Assembly: GCA_018057035.1 (NCBI GenBank)
Contig: JAGPEN010000014.1
Location: forward strand, 1 to 12,248
DNA length: 12,248 nucleotides
Direction: 5' to 3'
Source: Aminivibrio sp.
Lineage (GTDB): Bacteria > Synergistota > Synergistia > Synergistales > Aminobacteriaceae
Shown: piece after piece, positions 1 to 6,058 of the stretch
How the letters are laid out: each line of letters starts with the position of its first letter
How positions within the stretch are numbered: position 1 is the first letter of the stretch
Made by a program: the position numbers and the translations under genes
The notes under the pieces: generated by a model
The model's database searches: none
Seen by the model: the letters and a program-made list of their open reading frames with translations, nothing else
Told to the model about the DNA's origin: nothing

Positions 1-127
1 GGGAGACAACGCGACGTTTGAAGTGGACCTGATCGTGCCCATCGCCATGGACCCGGGTCTTCGTTTTGCGGTGCGCGAGGGCGGCCATACGGTCGGCGCC
101 GGCGTCGTCACCGAGATTCTTGAATAA
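1..127 (+). CDS. tuf: Elongation factor Tu, C-terminal end (partial)
   Basis: The window opens inside this gene. The last 41 codons read in frame from base 2 to the TAA at 125-127. The peptide contains [18 protein letters not shown] and ends [13 protein letters not shown], which is the closing part of beta-barrel domain 3 of EF-Tu. EF-Tu is the GTPase that delivers aminoacyl-tRNA to the ribosomal A site in the cytoplasm, and domain 3 contacts the tRNA T-arm and EF-Ts. The G domain lies outside the window. rpmG follows after 25 bp with no terminator between, so co-transcription is likely. Recognition is firm because this C-terminus is among the most conserved in bacteria. Confidence 0.96.
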   Translation, partial: GDNATFEVDLIVPIAMDPGLRFAVREGGHTVGAGVVTEILE

Positions 128-152
128 TTAAACTTCGAGGAGGCAACCATTT

Positions 153-302
153 ATGGCGGATATCGTCGGCCTCTCCTGCACCGAGTGCAAGAGGCGGAAC
201 TACACCACGACTGTGAATAAGAAGAAGCAGTCGAAGAAACTGGAGCTCAATAAATTCTGCAAGTGGTGCGGCAAGCACACCTTGCACAAAGAAGGCAAGT
301 AG
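153..302 (+). CDS. rpmG: 50S ribosomal protein L33
   Basis: A 49-residue protein, the normal length for L33, a small protein of the 50S subunit near the tRNA E site. It begins [17 protein letters not shown] and ends [14 protein letters not shown]. Four cysteines in two CxxC pairs (C9/C12 and C36/C39) make this the zinc-binding C+ form rather than the cysteine-free form induced in zinc limitation in some bacteria. A strong Shine-Dalgarno sequence, GAGGAGG at 137-143, sits 9 bases before the ATG. It lies between tuf and tRNA-Trp, its usual place. The TAG stop overlaps a dyad and candidate promoter for the following tRNA gene. Confidence 0.96.
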   Translation: MADIVGLSCTECKRRNYTTTVNKKKQSKKLELNKFCKWCGKHTLHKEGK

Positions 303-310
303 TGTAAAAT
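282..310 (+). promoter_or_regulatory. Candidate promoter for tRNA-Trp/secE/nusG
   Basis: TTGCAC at 282-287 and TAAAAT at 305-310 are separated by 17 bases. The -10 box matches the sigma-70 consensus at 5 of 6 positions and the -35 at only 3 of 6. Transcription would start near 317, a few bases before the mature tRNA 5' end at 324. The -10 box lies inside the perfect dyad AGTGTA-AAA-TACACT (301-315). The promoter overlaps the end of rpmG. It is a sequence match only. Confidence 0.4.
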
Positions 311-323
311 ACACTCTGCTCGC

Positions 324-399
324 AGGTCCGTAGCTCAATTGGCAGAGCACTGGTCTCCAAAACCGGGGGTTGCAGGTTCGAGTCCTGCCGGGCCTGCCA
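324..399 (+). tRNA. trnW: tRNA-Trp (anticodon CCA)
   Basis: A 76-base tRNA with all arms visible. The acceptor stem is AGGTCCG (324-330) with CGGGCCT (389-395, one G-U pair). The D-arm is closed by GCTC/GAGC. The anticodon stem is CTGGT/ACCGG with loop CTCCAAA, giving anticodon CCA at 357-359. The T-arm is GCAGG-TTCGAGT-CCTGC. The discriminator G396 (the tryptophan identity base) and an encoded CCA at 397-399 follow. A tRNA-Trp directly before secE-nusG is common in bacteria. Seven T residues (400-406) follow the CCA end immediately, so some transcripts might end there, though secE probably depends on read-through and RNase P/E processing. Confidence 0.97.
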
Positions 400-438
400 T
401 TTTTTTATTGCCATTTAAAATGATAGGAGGCCGAGGTT

Positions 439-621
439 GTGGAAAATATCCTCACCTTCGTAAGAGAAGCCCGAGCCGAACTGAAAAAGGTAACATGGCC
501 AGGAAAAAAGCAGGTGTGGTATTCCACGCTGGTGGTAATTGCTTTCACCCTTTTTGTTTCCGCCTACCTCGGACTCGTGGATCTGCTGTTAACGGGAGTT
601 CTTTCACGTCTTTTCAGTTAA
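439..621 (+). CDS. secE: Preprotein translocase subunit SecE
   Basis: A 60-residue single-span SecE, the short form of most bacteria (E. coli has a longer three-span version). It clamps SecY in the inner-membrane SecYEG channel for protein export. The conserved amphipathic segment ELKKVTWPGKKQV (about residues 14-26) precedes a hydrophobic helix at about 28-52. The start is GTG at 439, with TAGGAGG (424-430) 8 bases upstream. It lies between tRNA-Trp and nusG as usual. Its stop overlaps an ATG (TAATG, 619-623) that opens a 20-codon ORF, described separately. Confidence 0.95.
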   Translation: MENILTFVREARAELKKVTWPGKKQVWYSTLVVIAFTLFVSAYLGLVDLLLTGVLSRLFS

Positions 622-683
622 TGAACACTGCCGGTCCAGGCAGTTGCGTTCCAGGATCACTTCAGAGATCGGCAGGGAGGTGA
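621..683 (+). CDS. Possible 20-aa leader peptide in the secE-nusG spacer
   Basis: The secE stop TAA overlaps an ATG as TAATG. From it a 20-codon frame runs to TGA at 681-683, encoding a peptide that begins MNTAGPGSCVPG. I recognise no family. It has no Shine-Dalgarno sequence of its own, so it could only be read by ribosomes re-initiating after secE. Its stop lies in the purine-rich GGGAGGTGA that serves as the nusG ribosome-binding site, and a hairpin begins at the stop. A stem, ACTGCC (627-632) with GGCAGT (639-644), lies within it. It may be a coupling device or simply chance, since codon usage cannot decide on 20 codons. Confidence 0.25.
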   Translation: MNTAGPGSCVPGSLQRSAGR

Positions 684-711
684 GGGGGCCGCGAGACCCC
701 CTTCATGCATG
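674..711 (+). promoter_or_regulatory. nusG ribosome-binding site with intervening hairpin
   Basis: The only good Shine-Dalgarno sequence for nusG is AGGGAGGTGA (674-683), about 25 bases from the ATG at 709, which is too far for normal initiation. A stem fits exactly in the gap: GGGGG (684-688) with CCCCC (697-701), extended by A683-T702 and G682-T703, around loop CCGCGAGA. Folding leaves about 5 bases between stem and ATG, restoring a usual spacing. No in-frame ATG, GTG or TTG with better spacing is present upstream. Confidence 0.5.
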
Positions 712-1251
712 GATAGCATTGAAGAGCGCCGCTGGTATATAGTTCAGACATATGCGGGATACGAGAACCGCGTGAAGGCGAATCTCGAACAGAGGATCGC
801 CACGATGGGCATGGAGGACAGGATCTTTTCCGTTCTTGTGCCTGTTGAAGAGCGTATGTCGGTGAAGGACGGGAAAAGCAAGAAGGTGACCCGTAAACTT
901 TTTCCCAGCTATGTTCTCGTGGAAATGCGTCTAAACGACCAGTCGTGGTATGTTGTTCGCCATACTCCCGGCGTCACTGGTTTTGTCGGTTCGGGTAACC
1001 ATCCCATCCCCCTCACGGAGAAGGAAGTCCGGGAAATCATGGGCAAGGTGGGGAAAGAGCAGGCGAAGCCGAAAATTGAACTGAACCTTCGCATAGGAGA
1101 CACCATAAAAGTTAAAAGCGGTCCGTTTGAGGGCCAGGTCGGGCCTGTTGTGGAGGTGCTTCCCGAAAAGGGCAAGGTGAAGTTCGCCGTCACTGTCTTC
1201 GGACGGGAGACGGCTGTCGAAACCGACTATACGGAGCTTGAGAAGCTCTAG
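709..1251 (+). CDS. nusG: Transcription termination/antitermination factor NusG
   Basis: A 180-residue NusG, matching E. coli's 181. NusG binds the RNA polymerase clamp, alters elongation and pausing, and links polymerase to Rho or to ribosomal protein S10. The NGN domain (about residues 8-115) starts with RRWYIVQTYAGYENRVKANL and contains LFPSYVLVEM and the segment HTPGVTGFVGSG. The C-terminal KOW domain (about 127-180) contains GDTIKVKSGPFEGQVG and VFGRETAVETDY. The start at ATG 709 places RRWYIVQ at the family's usual distance from the N-terminus. The leader is unusual: the Shine-Dalgarno sequence is separated from the ATG by a hairpin. rplK follows after 109 bp. Confidence 0.97.
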   Translation: MDSIEERRWYIVQTYAGYENRVKANLEQRIATMGMEDRIFSVLVPVEERMSVKDGKSKKVTRKLFPSYVLVEMRLNDQSWYVVRHTPGVTGFVGSGNHPIPLTEKEVREIMGKVGKEQAKPKIELNLRIGDTIKVKSGPFEGQVGPVVEVLPEKGKVKFAVTVFGRETAVETDYTELEKL

Positions 1252-1280
1252 CTATATATTCAACGCGAAAGAGGCGCTTG

Positions 1281-1321
1281 ACAGGGAGGCAAGAGAGTTC
1301 TTGGCTCCTCTTTTTCCCTGT
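1281..1321 (+). terminator. Terminator-like hairpin between nusG and rplK
   Basis: GGAG-G-CAAGA (1285-1294) pairs with TCTTG-G-CTCC (1299-1308), giving nine pairs and one G-G mismatch around a GAGT loop. TCTTTTT (1309-1315) follows. A second, partly overlapping inverted repeat, ACAGGGA (1281-1287) with TCCCTGT (1315-1321), would sequester the T-tract. The pair could act as a partial terminator or attenuator ahead of the ribosomal protein genes. The T-tract is short, so full termination is doubtful. Confidence 0.4.
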
Positions 1322-1360
1322 TGGGATGTCCCTTTCAGTAACGAGAGGAGATCTTGAGGA

Positions 1361-1786
1361 ATGGCAAAAAAAGTAATTGGGCAGATCAAGCTGCAGTTGC
1401 CTGCAGGGAAGGCTACACCGGCTCCTCCTGTGGGACCTGCCCTTGGTCAGCACGGAGTGAACATTATGGAGTTCGTGAAGCAGTTCAATGCGAAGACCGC
1501 CGACCAGGCAGGCCTCATCATTCCCGCAGTCATCACGGTTTTTGCGGACAGAAGCTTCACCTTCATATTGAAGACTCCCCCGGCGAGCGTTCTTCTGAAA
1601 AAAGCGGCCGGACTCGAGACCGCATCGGGCGAACCGAACAAGAAGAAAGTGGCTACCCTCAACAGGGCCAAGATCCGTGAGATAGCCGAAATGAAAAAGG
1701 ATGACCTCAACTCCTATGACGTTGACGCTGCTATGCGCATGGTGGAGGGAACAGCGAGGTCCATGGGAATCGACATCGTCGATTAG
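1361..1786 (+). CDS. rplK: 50S ribosomal protein L11
   Basis: A 141-residue protein of normal L11 length. L11 binds 23S rRNA helices 43-44 at the GTPase-associated centre and, with L10 and L7/L12, helps recruit translation factors. It is also needed for RelA activation in the stringent response. Recognisable segments are [20 protein letters not shown] and the [15 protein letters not shown] stretch in the N-terminal domain, then [13 protein letters not shown] and [17 protein letters not shown] in the rRNA-binding C-terminal domain. GAGAGGAG (1343-1350) precedes the ATG by 10 bases. rplA follows 56 bp downstream, separated by an L1-type operator. Confidence 0.97.
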   Translation: MAKKVIGQIKLQLPAGKATPAPPVGPALGQHGVNIMEFVKQFNAKTADQAGLIIPAVITVFADRSFTFILKTPPASVLLKKAAGLETASGEPNKKKVATLNRAKIREIAEMKKDDLNSYDVDAAMRMVEGTARSMGIDIVD

Positions 1787-1799
1787 CACCAACGAACTT

Positions 1800-1827
1800 G
1801 TGGGAGGCCTTAGGGCCGTTTGACCAC
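1800..1827 (+). promoter_or_regulatory. L1-binding autoregulatory site upstream of rplA
   Basis: The RNA folds as GTGG (1800-1803) with CCAC (1824-1827) and GGCC (1806-1809) with GGCC (1814-1817), with an asymmetric internal loop (GA on one side, GTTTGA on the other) and loop TTAG. The strand reads GTGGGAGGCC...GGCCGTTTGACCAC. As I recall it, the L1 stalk base of 23S rRNA has GUGGGAGGC on one strand and a matching GCCGAC...ACCAC on the other. Free L1 is known to repress its own mRNA at such mimics. The rplA Shine-Dalgarno sequence begins directly after the helix, so L1 binding should block rplA translation. Confidence 0.7.
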
Positions 1828-1842
1828 CGGGAGGGAAAGGAA

Positions 1843-2553
1843 ATGGCAAAAGTGAGCAAAAGGTTTCATGCAGCGACTGAAAAGATCGAAAAGGGTAAAC
1901 TGTACAACCTGAAGGAAGCGATTGCCCTTTTCAAGGAGACCGCCACGGCGAAGTTTGACGAGTCCATCGAAGTCCATTTTCGCCTCGGGGTGGATCCCCG
2001 GCATGCGGACCAGCAGGTCCGGAGCACAGTTGTTCTTCCCCACGGTACGGGCATTACCAAGAGAGTGCTCGTTCTTGCCCAGGGGGAAAAAATGAAGGAA
2101 GCCGAAGAGGCTGGCGCCGATTTTGTCGGCGGCGAAGATCTCGTGGCGAAAATCTCCGGCGGTTGGCTCGATTTTGATGCCGTCATCGCCACCCCTGACA
2201 TGATGAAATCGGTGGGGCGCCTCGGGAAACTCCTTGGCCCCAGGGGACTCATGCCCAGCGCAAAAACTGGAACCGTCACCTTTGAGCTTGGTGATGCCAT
2301 CAAGGAGATCAAGGCAGGACGGGTAGAGTTCCGGGTCGACAAGTTCGGAATCGTCCACAACGGTGTCGGCAAGAAGAGCTTTACGGAAGAGCAGCTTTAT
2401 GATAACGTCAAAACGATTTTCCAGTCGATTCTGAAGGCTCGCCCCGCTTCGGTTAAGGGAACCTATGTCAAGAGTTTTGCAATAGCCTCCACCATGGGCC
2501 CCGGAATCAAGATTGATGCCTCGGCTGCCCAGAAGGAGATTGCCGGGGAATAG
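1843..2553 (+). CDS. rplA: 50S ribosomal protein L1
   Basis: A 236-residue L1, the usual length. L1 binds the mobile stalk of 23S rRNA and helps release deacylated tRNA from the E site. It also represses its own operon by binding mRNA. The sequence begins [11 protein letters not shown] and contains [33 protein letters not shown], the hallmark [18 protein letters not shown], and the C-terminal [20 protein letters not shown] chose the ATG at 1843 over an in-frame start at 1798 because GGGAGG (1829-1834) is 8 bases upstream and MAKxSKR is the typical N-terminus. The extra upstream codons coincide with the L1-binding site. Confidence 0.96.
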   Translation: MAKVSKRFHAATEKIEKGKLYNLKEAIALFKETATAKFDESIEVHFRLGVDPRHADQQVRSTVVLPHGTGITKRVLVLAQGEKMKEAEEAGADFVGGEDLVAKISGGWLDFDAVIATPDMMKSVGRLGKLLGPRGLMPSAKTGTVTFELGDAIKEIKAGRVEFRVDKFGIVHNGVGKKSFTEEQLYDNVKTIFQSILKARPASVKGTYVKSFAIASTMGPGIKIDASAAQKEIAGE

Positions 2554-2579
2554 GCAAAAACTCCGGCCTTTGACAATCG

Positions 2580-2680
2580 AAATACCGCGTGAACTGCAGA
2601 CAGCGGGTCCCCAAAAGGGACAATGGATCCGTTCCGCCCGCCGAGGTTCCGGTTGAAATGCGGCTGAAAAGCTGTCTTTT
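2580..2680 (+). ncRNA. L10-type leader RNA of the rplJ-rplL unit
   Basis: The 186-base rplA-rplJ spacer carries a structured leader of the kind bound by the L10(L7/L12) complex. Paired regions visible are CCGCGT (2585-2590) with ATGCGG (2658-2663), GAAC (2591-2594) with GTTC (2646-2649), GCGGG (2603-2607) with CCCGC (2637-2641), and an inner hairpin TCCC (2608-2611) with GGGA (2617-2620). The segments AGACAGCGGGT and CCCGCCGAGGT resemble the conserved core I associate with L10 leaders, where L10 recognises a mimic of its 23S rRNA site. The position directly before rplJ and the terminator that follows support autoregulation by premature termination, as in Bacillus subtilis. Confidence 0.75.
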
Positions 2681-2681
2681 T

Positions 2682-2713
2682 ATCCCGGGCCCGGTGTGCC
2701 CGGGATTTTTTTT
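2682..2713 (+). terminator. Intrinsic terminator/attenuator before rplJ
   Basis: A perfect 9-bp stem, ATCCCGGGC (2682-2690) with GCCCGGGAT (2698-2706), around a 7-base loop is followed by a run of eight T residues (2706-2713). It lies 27 bases before the rplJ start codon, so it cannot simply end the upstream unit. It most likely attenuates rplJ-rplL under control of the L10 leader. GCTGTCT (2671-2677) just upstream is exactly complementary to AGACAGC (2598-2604) in the leader, a possible alternative fold. Confidence 0.85.
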
Positions 2714-2739
2714 AAAGCTCGCAGCAAGGAGGTGAGTAC

Positions 2740-3273
2740 ATGCCGGCACAAGTAAAATTTGAACAGGTGGAAGAACTGCGTGAAAGGCTTTCCAAGACCC
2801 AGGCGGTCTTCGTGGCCGAGTACCGGGGAATGACCGTCGCCCAGATCACCGCTCTCAGGGCCCAGGTCCGCGCCGCTGGCGGCGAAATGAAGGTGGCCAA
2901 GAACACCCTAATGAAGATCGCCATGGAACAGGAAGGGCTTACAGCTTTCCCCGATGACATGGCCTACGGTCCCAACGTCTTCGCTCTCGCCTACGGCGAC
3001 CCCGTCGCGGTGGCAAAGGCACTCCGGGATTTTTCCAGGGACAAGACCAACAAGGCTTTCATTCTCAAGGGAGGGGCCCTCGGTCATTCCATTCTGGGAG
3101 TCGACCAGGTAAGCGCCCTTGCCGATCTTCCCAGCAAGGACGTCCTTGTCGGACAGGTTGTCCGCACCATCGCAGCACCGATCTCCGGGTTCCTTTCGGT
3201 GCTCAACGGTCCCATCCGGGGACTGGCGACCTGCCTCAACCAGATCAAGGAAAAGAAGGAACAGGCTGCATAG
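2740..3273 (+). CDS. rplJ: 50S ribosomal protein L10
   Basis: A 177-residue L10. Its N-terminal domain binds 23S rRNA at the stalk base, and its C-terminal helix carries the L7/L12 dimers that recruit elongation factors. Typical features are VEELRERLSKTQAVFVAEY, the stretch GMTVAQITALRAQVRAAGGE, then KVAKNTLMKIAMEQ, with ISGFLSVLNGPIRGLATCL followed by a lysine-rich end. A strong Shine-Dalgarno sequence, AAGGAGGTGAG (2726-2736), precedes the ATG. The leader contains an L10-type RNA and terminator, so L10 probably limits its own synthesis. rplL follows after 63 bp without an obvious terminator. Confidence 0.96.
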   Translation: MPAQVKFEQVEELRERLSKTQAVFVAEYRGMTVAQITALRAQVRAAGGEMKVAKNTLMKIAMEQEGLTAFPDDMAYGPNVFALAYGDPVAVAKALRDFSRDKTNKAFILKGGALGHSILGVDQVSALADLPSKDVLVGQVVRTIAAPISGFLSVLNGPIRGLATCLNQIKEKKEQAA

Positions 3274-3336
3274 CAGCGTAAGGCCGCGCCCAGGCGCACA
3301 CAAATTGCAGATACATATCCAAGGAGGATAAACAGA

Positions 3337-3717
3337 ATGACCCGTGATGAAATGATCCAGGCAATTGAAAGCATGACCGTTCTCGAGCTTTCCGAGCTCG
3401 TGAAAGCCCTTGAGGACAAGTTCGGAGTTTCCGCTTCCGCTCCTGCCATGGCTATGCCCATGATGGCTATGGCCGGCGCCCCCGCGGCAGCCGCCGAAGA
3501 AGAGAAGACCGAATTTGATGTGGTCTACAAAGCCCCCGGCGCAAACAAGATCAACGTGATCAAGGTTGTCCGCGAGCTTACCGGTCTTGGCCTGAAGGAA
3601 GCCAAGGAACTTGTCGACAATCCTCCCAAGGCTGTCAAGGAAGGCGTCACCAAGGAAGAAGCCGAAGAGATCAAGAAGAAGCTTGTCGAGGCCGGCGCCG
3701 AAGTCGAAGTCAAGTAG
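3337..3717 (+). CDS. rplL: 50S ribosomal protein L7/L12
   Basis: A 126-residue L7/L12, the multi-copy stalk protein that binds translational GTPases. The N-terminal dimerisation domain (about 1-33, [20 protein letters not shown]) attaches to L10. An Ala/Met/Pro-rich hinge (about 34-54) follows. The C-terminal factor-binding domain (about 57-126) contains [20 protein letters not shown] and the motif [26 protein letters not shown] (3321-3327) lies 9 bases before the ATG. The gene is followed by a strong terminator and then an unrelated gene, not rpoB. Confidence 0.97.
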   Translation: MTRDEMIQAIESMTVLELSELVKALEDKFGVSASAPAMAMPMMAMAGAPAAAAEEEKTEFDVVYKAPGANKINVIKVVRELTGLGLKEAKELVDNPPKAVKEGVTKEEAEEIKKKLVEAGAEVEVK

Positions 3718-3745
3718 TTTCCCTTTTTCGGTTTTCAGCTATACT

Positions 3746-3781
3746 GAAGGCGAAGCGTTCATCGCTCCGCCTTCTTTTTTT
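3746..3781 (+). terminator. Intrinsic terminator after rplL
   Basis: GAAGGCG (3746-3752) pairs with CGCCTTC (3768-3774) and AGCG (3754-3757) with CGCT (3763-3766) across one A-C mismatch, loop TTCAT. The stem runs into a T-tract up to 3781. It sits 28 bases after the rplL stop and should end the ribosomal protein transcript. Confidence 0.9.
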
Positions 3782-3803
3782 ACCCTTTTGCCGGAGGTTT
3801 GCC

Positions 3804-4664
3804 ATGATCGTCGACTGCCATGTCCATGTGTACCCTCCCGAGGTCATCCGGGACGCGGAGAGAATAGCCCGGACAGAGGAACACTTTTCCCTGCTCATCG
3901 GAGGAAAGGTCCATAAGTGGGCTGTGGCCGAAGATGTGGTCGAGCAGATGGACAGGGACGGGGTGGACGTTTCATGGATCTTTGGTTTTGCTTTCAAGGA
4001 CCTGGGACTGTGTGCACTCTGCAATGACTATGTCATCGAAACGGTACGGAGGTTTCCCGGTCGTTTCCGCGGCCTCGCCGTGGTGCCGCCCATGGCCCGG
4101 GGAAGCGACCTCGAGATCCTCCGGTGCAGGGAAGCAGGCCTAGTGGGCATTGGGGAGGTTTTCCCCCAGGGCCAGAACCTCGACCTTGCGGACATCAGGC
4201 AAACGTGGCGGCTCGCGGGAGCGGCCCATGAGCTTGATATGTTCCTTATGTTCCATTCAGCGGAGCCTGTAGGCCATGACTATGCGGGCAAAGGCAACGT
4301 TGGCCCCAGGGAGGCTGCGGAATTCTGTATCCACCATCCCGAGACCAGGGTGGTCTTTGCCCATTTCGGCGGCGGGTTGTGGATGTACGAACTCATGCCC
4401 GAAATGAAGCTCTATCTCTCCAACGCCCGGTATGATTCCGCCGCGTGGCCCTGGCTCTACGAGCCGGCAGTCCTTTCCGCCATGGCCGCCGCCGGGGTGG
4501 GGGACAAGCTCCTCTACGGTTCCGACTATCCCATTCTTTCCTTCCCCCGATACAAAAAGCTGCTCGATGCTTCCGGTGTTTCCGGCGCCGCAGCTGACGG
4601 GTTCCTTTCGGGGAACGCTCTCGCTTTTCTGGAGGGTGAACGCCGGTCCATCAGCCCTTCATGA
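3804..4664 (+). CDS. Amidohydrolase-2 family metal-dependent hydrolase
   Basis: A 286-residue TIM-barrel enzyme of the amidohydrolase-2 type (the family of ACMSD and related decarboxylases and hydrolases). Metal-site motifs appear in the family order: DCHVHVYP (HxH, H6 and H8) at the first strand, MFHSAE (H151), VFAHFGGG (H187), and LLYGSDYPIL (D241). The substrate cannot be told from sequence, so a hydrolase or a decarboxylase of a small acid are both open. There is no signal peptide, so it is cytoplasmic. GGAGG (3793-3797) is 6 bases before the ATG. The gene lies after the rplL terminator and may rely on read-through or an unseen promoter. Its last 14 bp overlap the convergent rtcB. Confidence 0.85.
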   Translation: MIVDCHVHVYPPEVIRDAERIARTEEHFSLLIGGKVHKWAVAEDVVEQMDRDGVDVSWIFGFAFKDLGLCALCNDYVIETVRRFPGRFRGLAVVPPMARGSDLEILRCREAGLVGIGEVFPQGQNLDLADIRQTWRLAGAAHELDMFLMFHSAEPVGHDYAGKGNVGPREAAEFCIHHPETRVVFAHFGGGLWMYELMPEMKLYLSNARYDSAAWPWLYEPAVLSAMAAAGVGDKLLYGSDYPILSFPRYKKLLDASGVSGAAADGFLSGNALAFLEGERRSISPS

Positions 4665-6045
4665 CCGCAAGAGGCCGGAGCCGGGCCACTTTCCGGGCGA
4701 GGCCCGCACCGTGGACTACTTCCACCACCGCAGAGACGTCCTTGTAGGCTTCCGGGGCTTCTTCTCCCAACGTTCCGGCCTTTTCAGCCATGACGGATAT
4801 GCCTTTGGCGGAGAGTTCCTTCGGGATGTTCCTTCCTGACGTTCTCCGGATGGCCTCGTTCCTCCCGAGCACCCTTCCCGCGCCGTGGCACGCCGAGCCG
4901 AAGGTTTCCCTTTCCGCCCCCGGTGTCCCTTCCAGGACGTAGCTTGCCGTACCCATGCTTCCGGGGATCAGCACAGGAAGACCGTCGAAGGCGCGGGTGG
5001 CCCCTTTCCGGTGAACGCAGAGCTGCCTCTTTTTTCCCTCCCAGACATGGTTCTCAATGGATGCAAGGTTGTGGCTCACATCGTAGACGGTTATGAGTTT
5101 TTCCCCAGGGAAGAACCTGGCAAATACGCCCCGGACGGCTTCGGCAATGGCCTGCCGGTTTGCGGCAGCGAAATTCGCCGCCGCTTTCATAGCCCCGAGG
5201 TATTGTCGGCCTTCCGGAGAATCAACGGGAGCGCAGCATAGCTGCCTGTCTGGCACGGCTATCCTGTACTTCGTCATGGCGCCCCGCATGACCTTCAGGT
5301 AATCGTCGCAGACCTGGTGTCCCAGGCCCCGGCTGCCGCAGTGGATCATCACGGTGACACAGCCCCCGGAGAGCCCCATGGTGGCCGCCCTATCCGGAAG
5401 GAAGAGTTCTTCCGTTTCCTGGACCTCGATGAAGTGATTGCCCGAACCCAGGGTTCCGAGCTGCCCTTTGCCCCGTTCCTTCGCCCGTGCGGAGACCGCT
5501 GACGGGAGGGCTCCCTCAAGGCAGCCCCCTTCCTCAATATACCGGACGTCGCCTTCAGTTCCCCTGCCGGAACGGACGATCCTCACCGCTCCTTCCTCAA
5601 GTATCCTGTCCAGTTCTTTCACGCCGAGAGAATCTTTTACGGAGCCGACCCCGCACGGAACGGCGGAGAAGAGGGCGGCCAGCACCCTGTCCGCCAGGGG
5701 ACGGAACTCGTCCGCCGGGATTTTCGATGCGAGGAGCCTGACGCCGCAGGAAATGTCATACCCCACGCCTCCCGGGGATATGACCCCTTCGGAGACGTCG
5801 AAGGCCGCCACTCCGCCGATGGGGAAACCGTACCCCTGGTGGATGTCCGGCATGGCCATGCTGTACCCCACAATGCCGGGCAGGCAGGCCACGTTGGCCA
5901 CCTGGGAGAGCACGTCCTCTCCCTCGAGAAGGGATTCTATGTAGTCATCGGCGTAAATGAGTCCCGGAACGGCCATTCCCGGCACGGCGCCGGTTTCGAG
6001 GAGAAGGCGCCACTGGTCGATGCGCCTGAGAAAAGGATTCATCAT
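4651..6045 (-). CDS. rtcB: RNA-splicing ligase RtcB
   Basis: A 464-residue GTP- and Mn-dependent RNA ligase that joins 2',3'-cyclic phosphate (or 3'-phosphate) ends to 5'-OH ends in tRNA repair or splicing. Counting from the ATG at 6045, active-site residues are present: GGVGYDISCG with D97 and C100, GSGNHFIEVQ with N203 and H204, IHCGSRGLGH with H235, YDVSHNLA with H325, the guanylylated histidine in CHGAGR (H387), and the C-terminal lysine K463. The reading frame extends to a GTG at 6051, but that GTG overlaps the Shine-Dalgarno GGGAGG (6056-6051), so the ATG at 6045 or 6042 is the better start. It lies 13 bp after archease, in one operon. Confidence 0.95.
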   Translation of the reverse strand: MMNPFLRRIDQWRLLLETGAVPGMAVPGLIYADDYIESLLEGEDVLSQVANVACLPGIVGYSMAMPDIHQGYGFPIGGVAAFDVSEGVISPGGVGYDISCGVRLLASKIPADEFRPLADRVLAALFSAVPCGVGSVKDSLGVKELDRILEEGAVRIVRSGRGTEGDVRYIEEGGCLEGALPSAVSARAKERGKGQLGTLGSGNHFIEVQETEELFLPDRAATMGLSGGCVTVMIHCGSRGLGHQVCDDYLKVMRGAMTKYRIAVPDRQLCCAPVDSPEGRQYLGAMKAAANFAAANRQAIAEAVRGVFARFFPGEKLITVYDVSHNLASIENHVWEGKKRQLCVHRKGATRAFDGLPVLIPGSMGTASYVLEGTPGAERETFGSACHGAGRVLGRNEAIRRTSGRNIPKELSAKGISVMAEKAGTLGEEAPEAYKDVSAVVEVVHGAGLARKVARLRPLAVMKG

Positions 6046-6058
6046 GCTCACCTCCCTG

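Noticed and set aside
1278..1306. TTGACA at 1278-1283 as a promoter for rplK
   Set aside because: No -10-like hexamer occurs 16-18 bases downstream (TTGGCT is at the expected place), and the bases take part in a hairpin.
1190..1849. 219-aa minus-strand ORF across rplK
   Set aside because: It lies opposite the certain rplK gene, has no recognisable motifs, and its low-complexity, Arg/Ser-rich composition is typical of a shadow frame.
2570..2598. TTGACA at 2570-2575 as a promoter for rplJ
   Set aside because: No acceptable -10 box at the right spacing. The region is better explained as the start of the L10 leader.
5438..5944. 168-aa plus-strand ORF opposite rtcB
   Set aside because: Shadow frame of rtcB, rich in Ser/Pro/Arg and without domain features.
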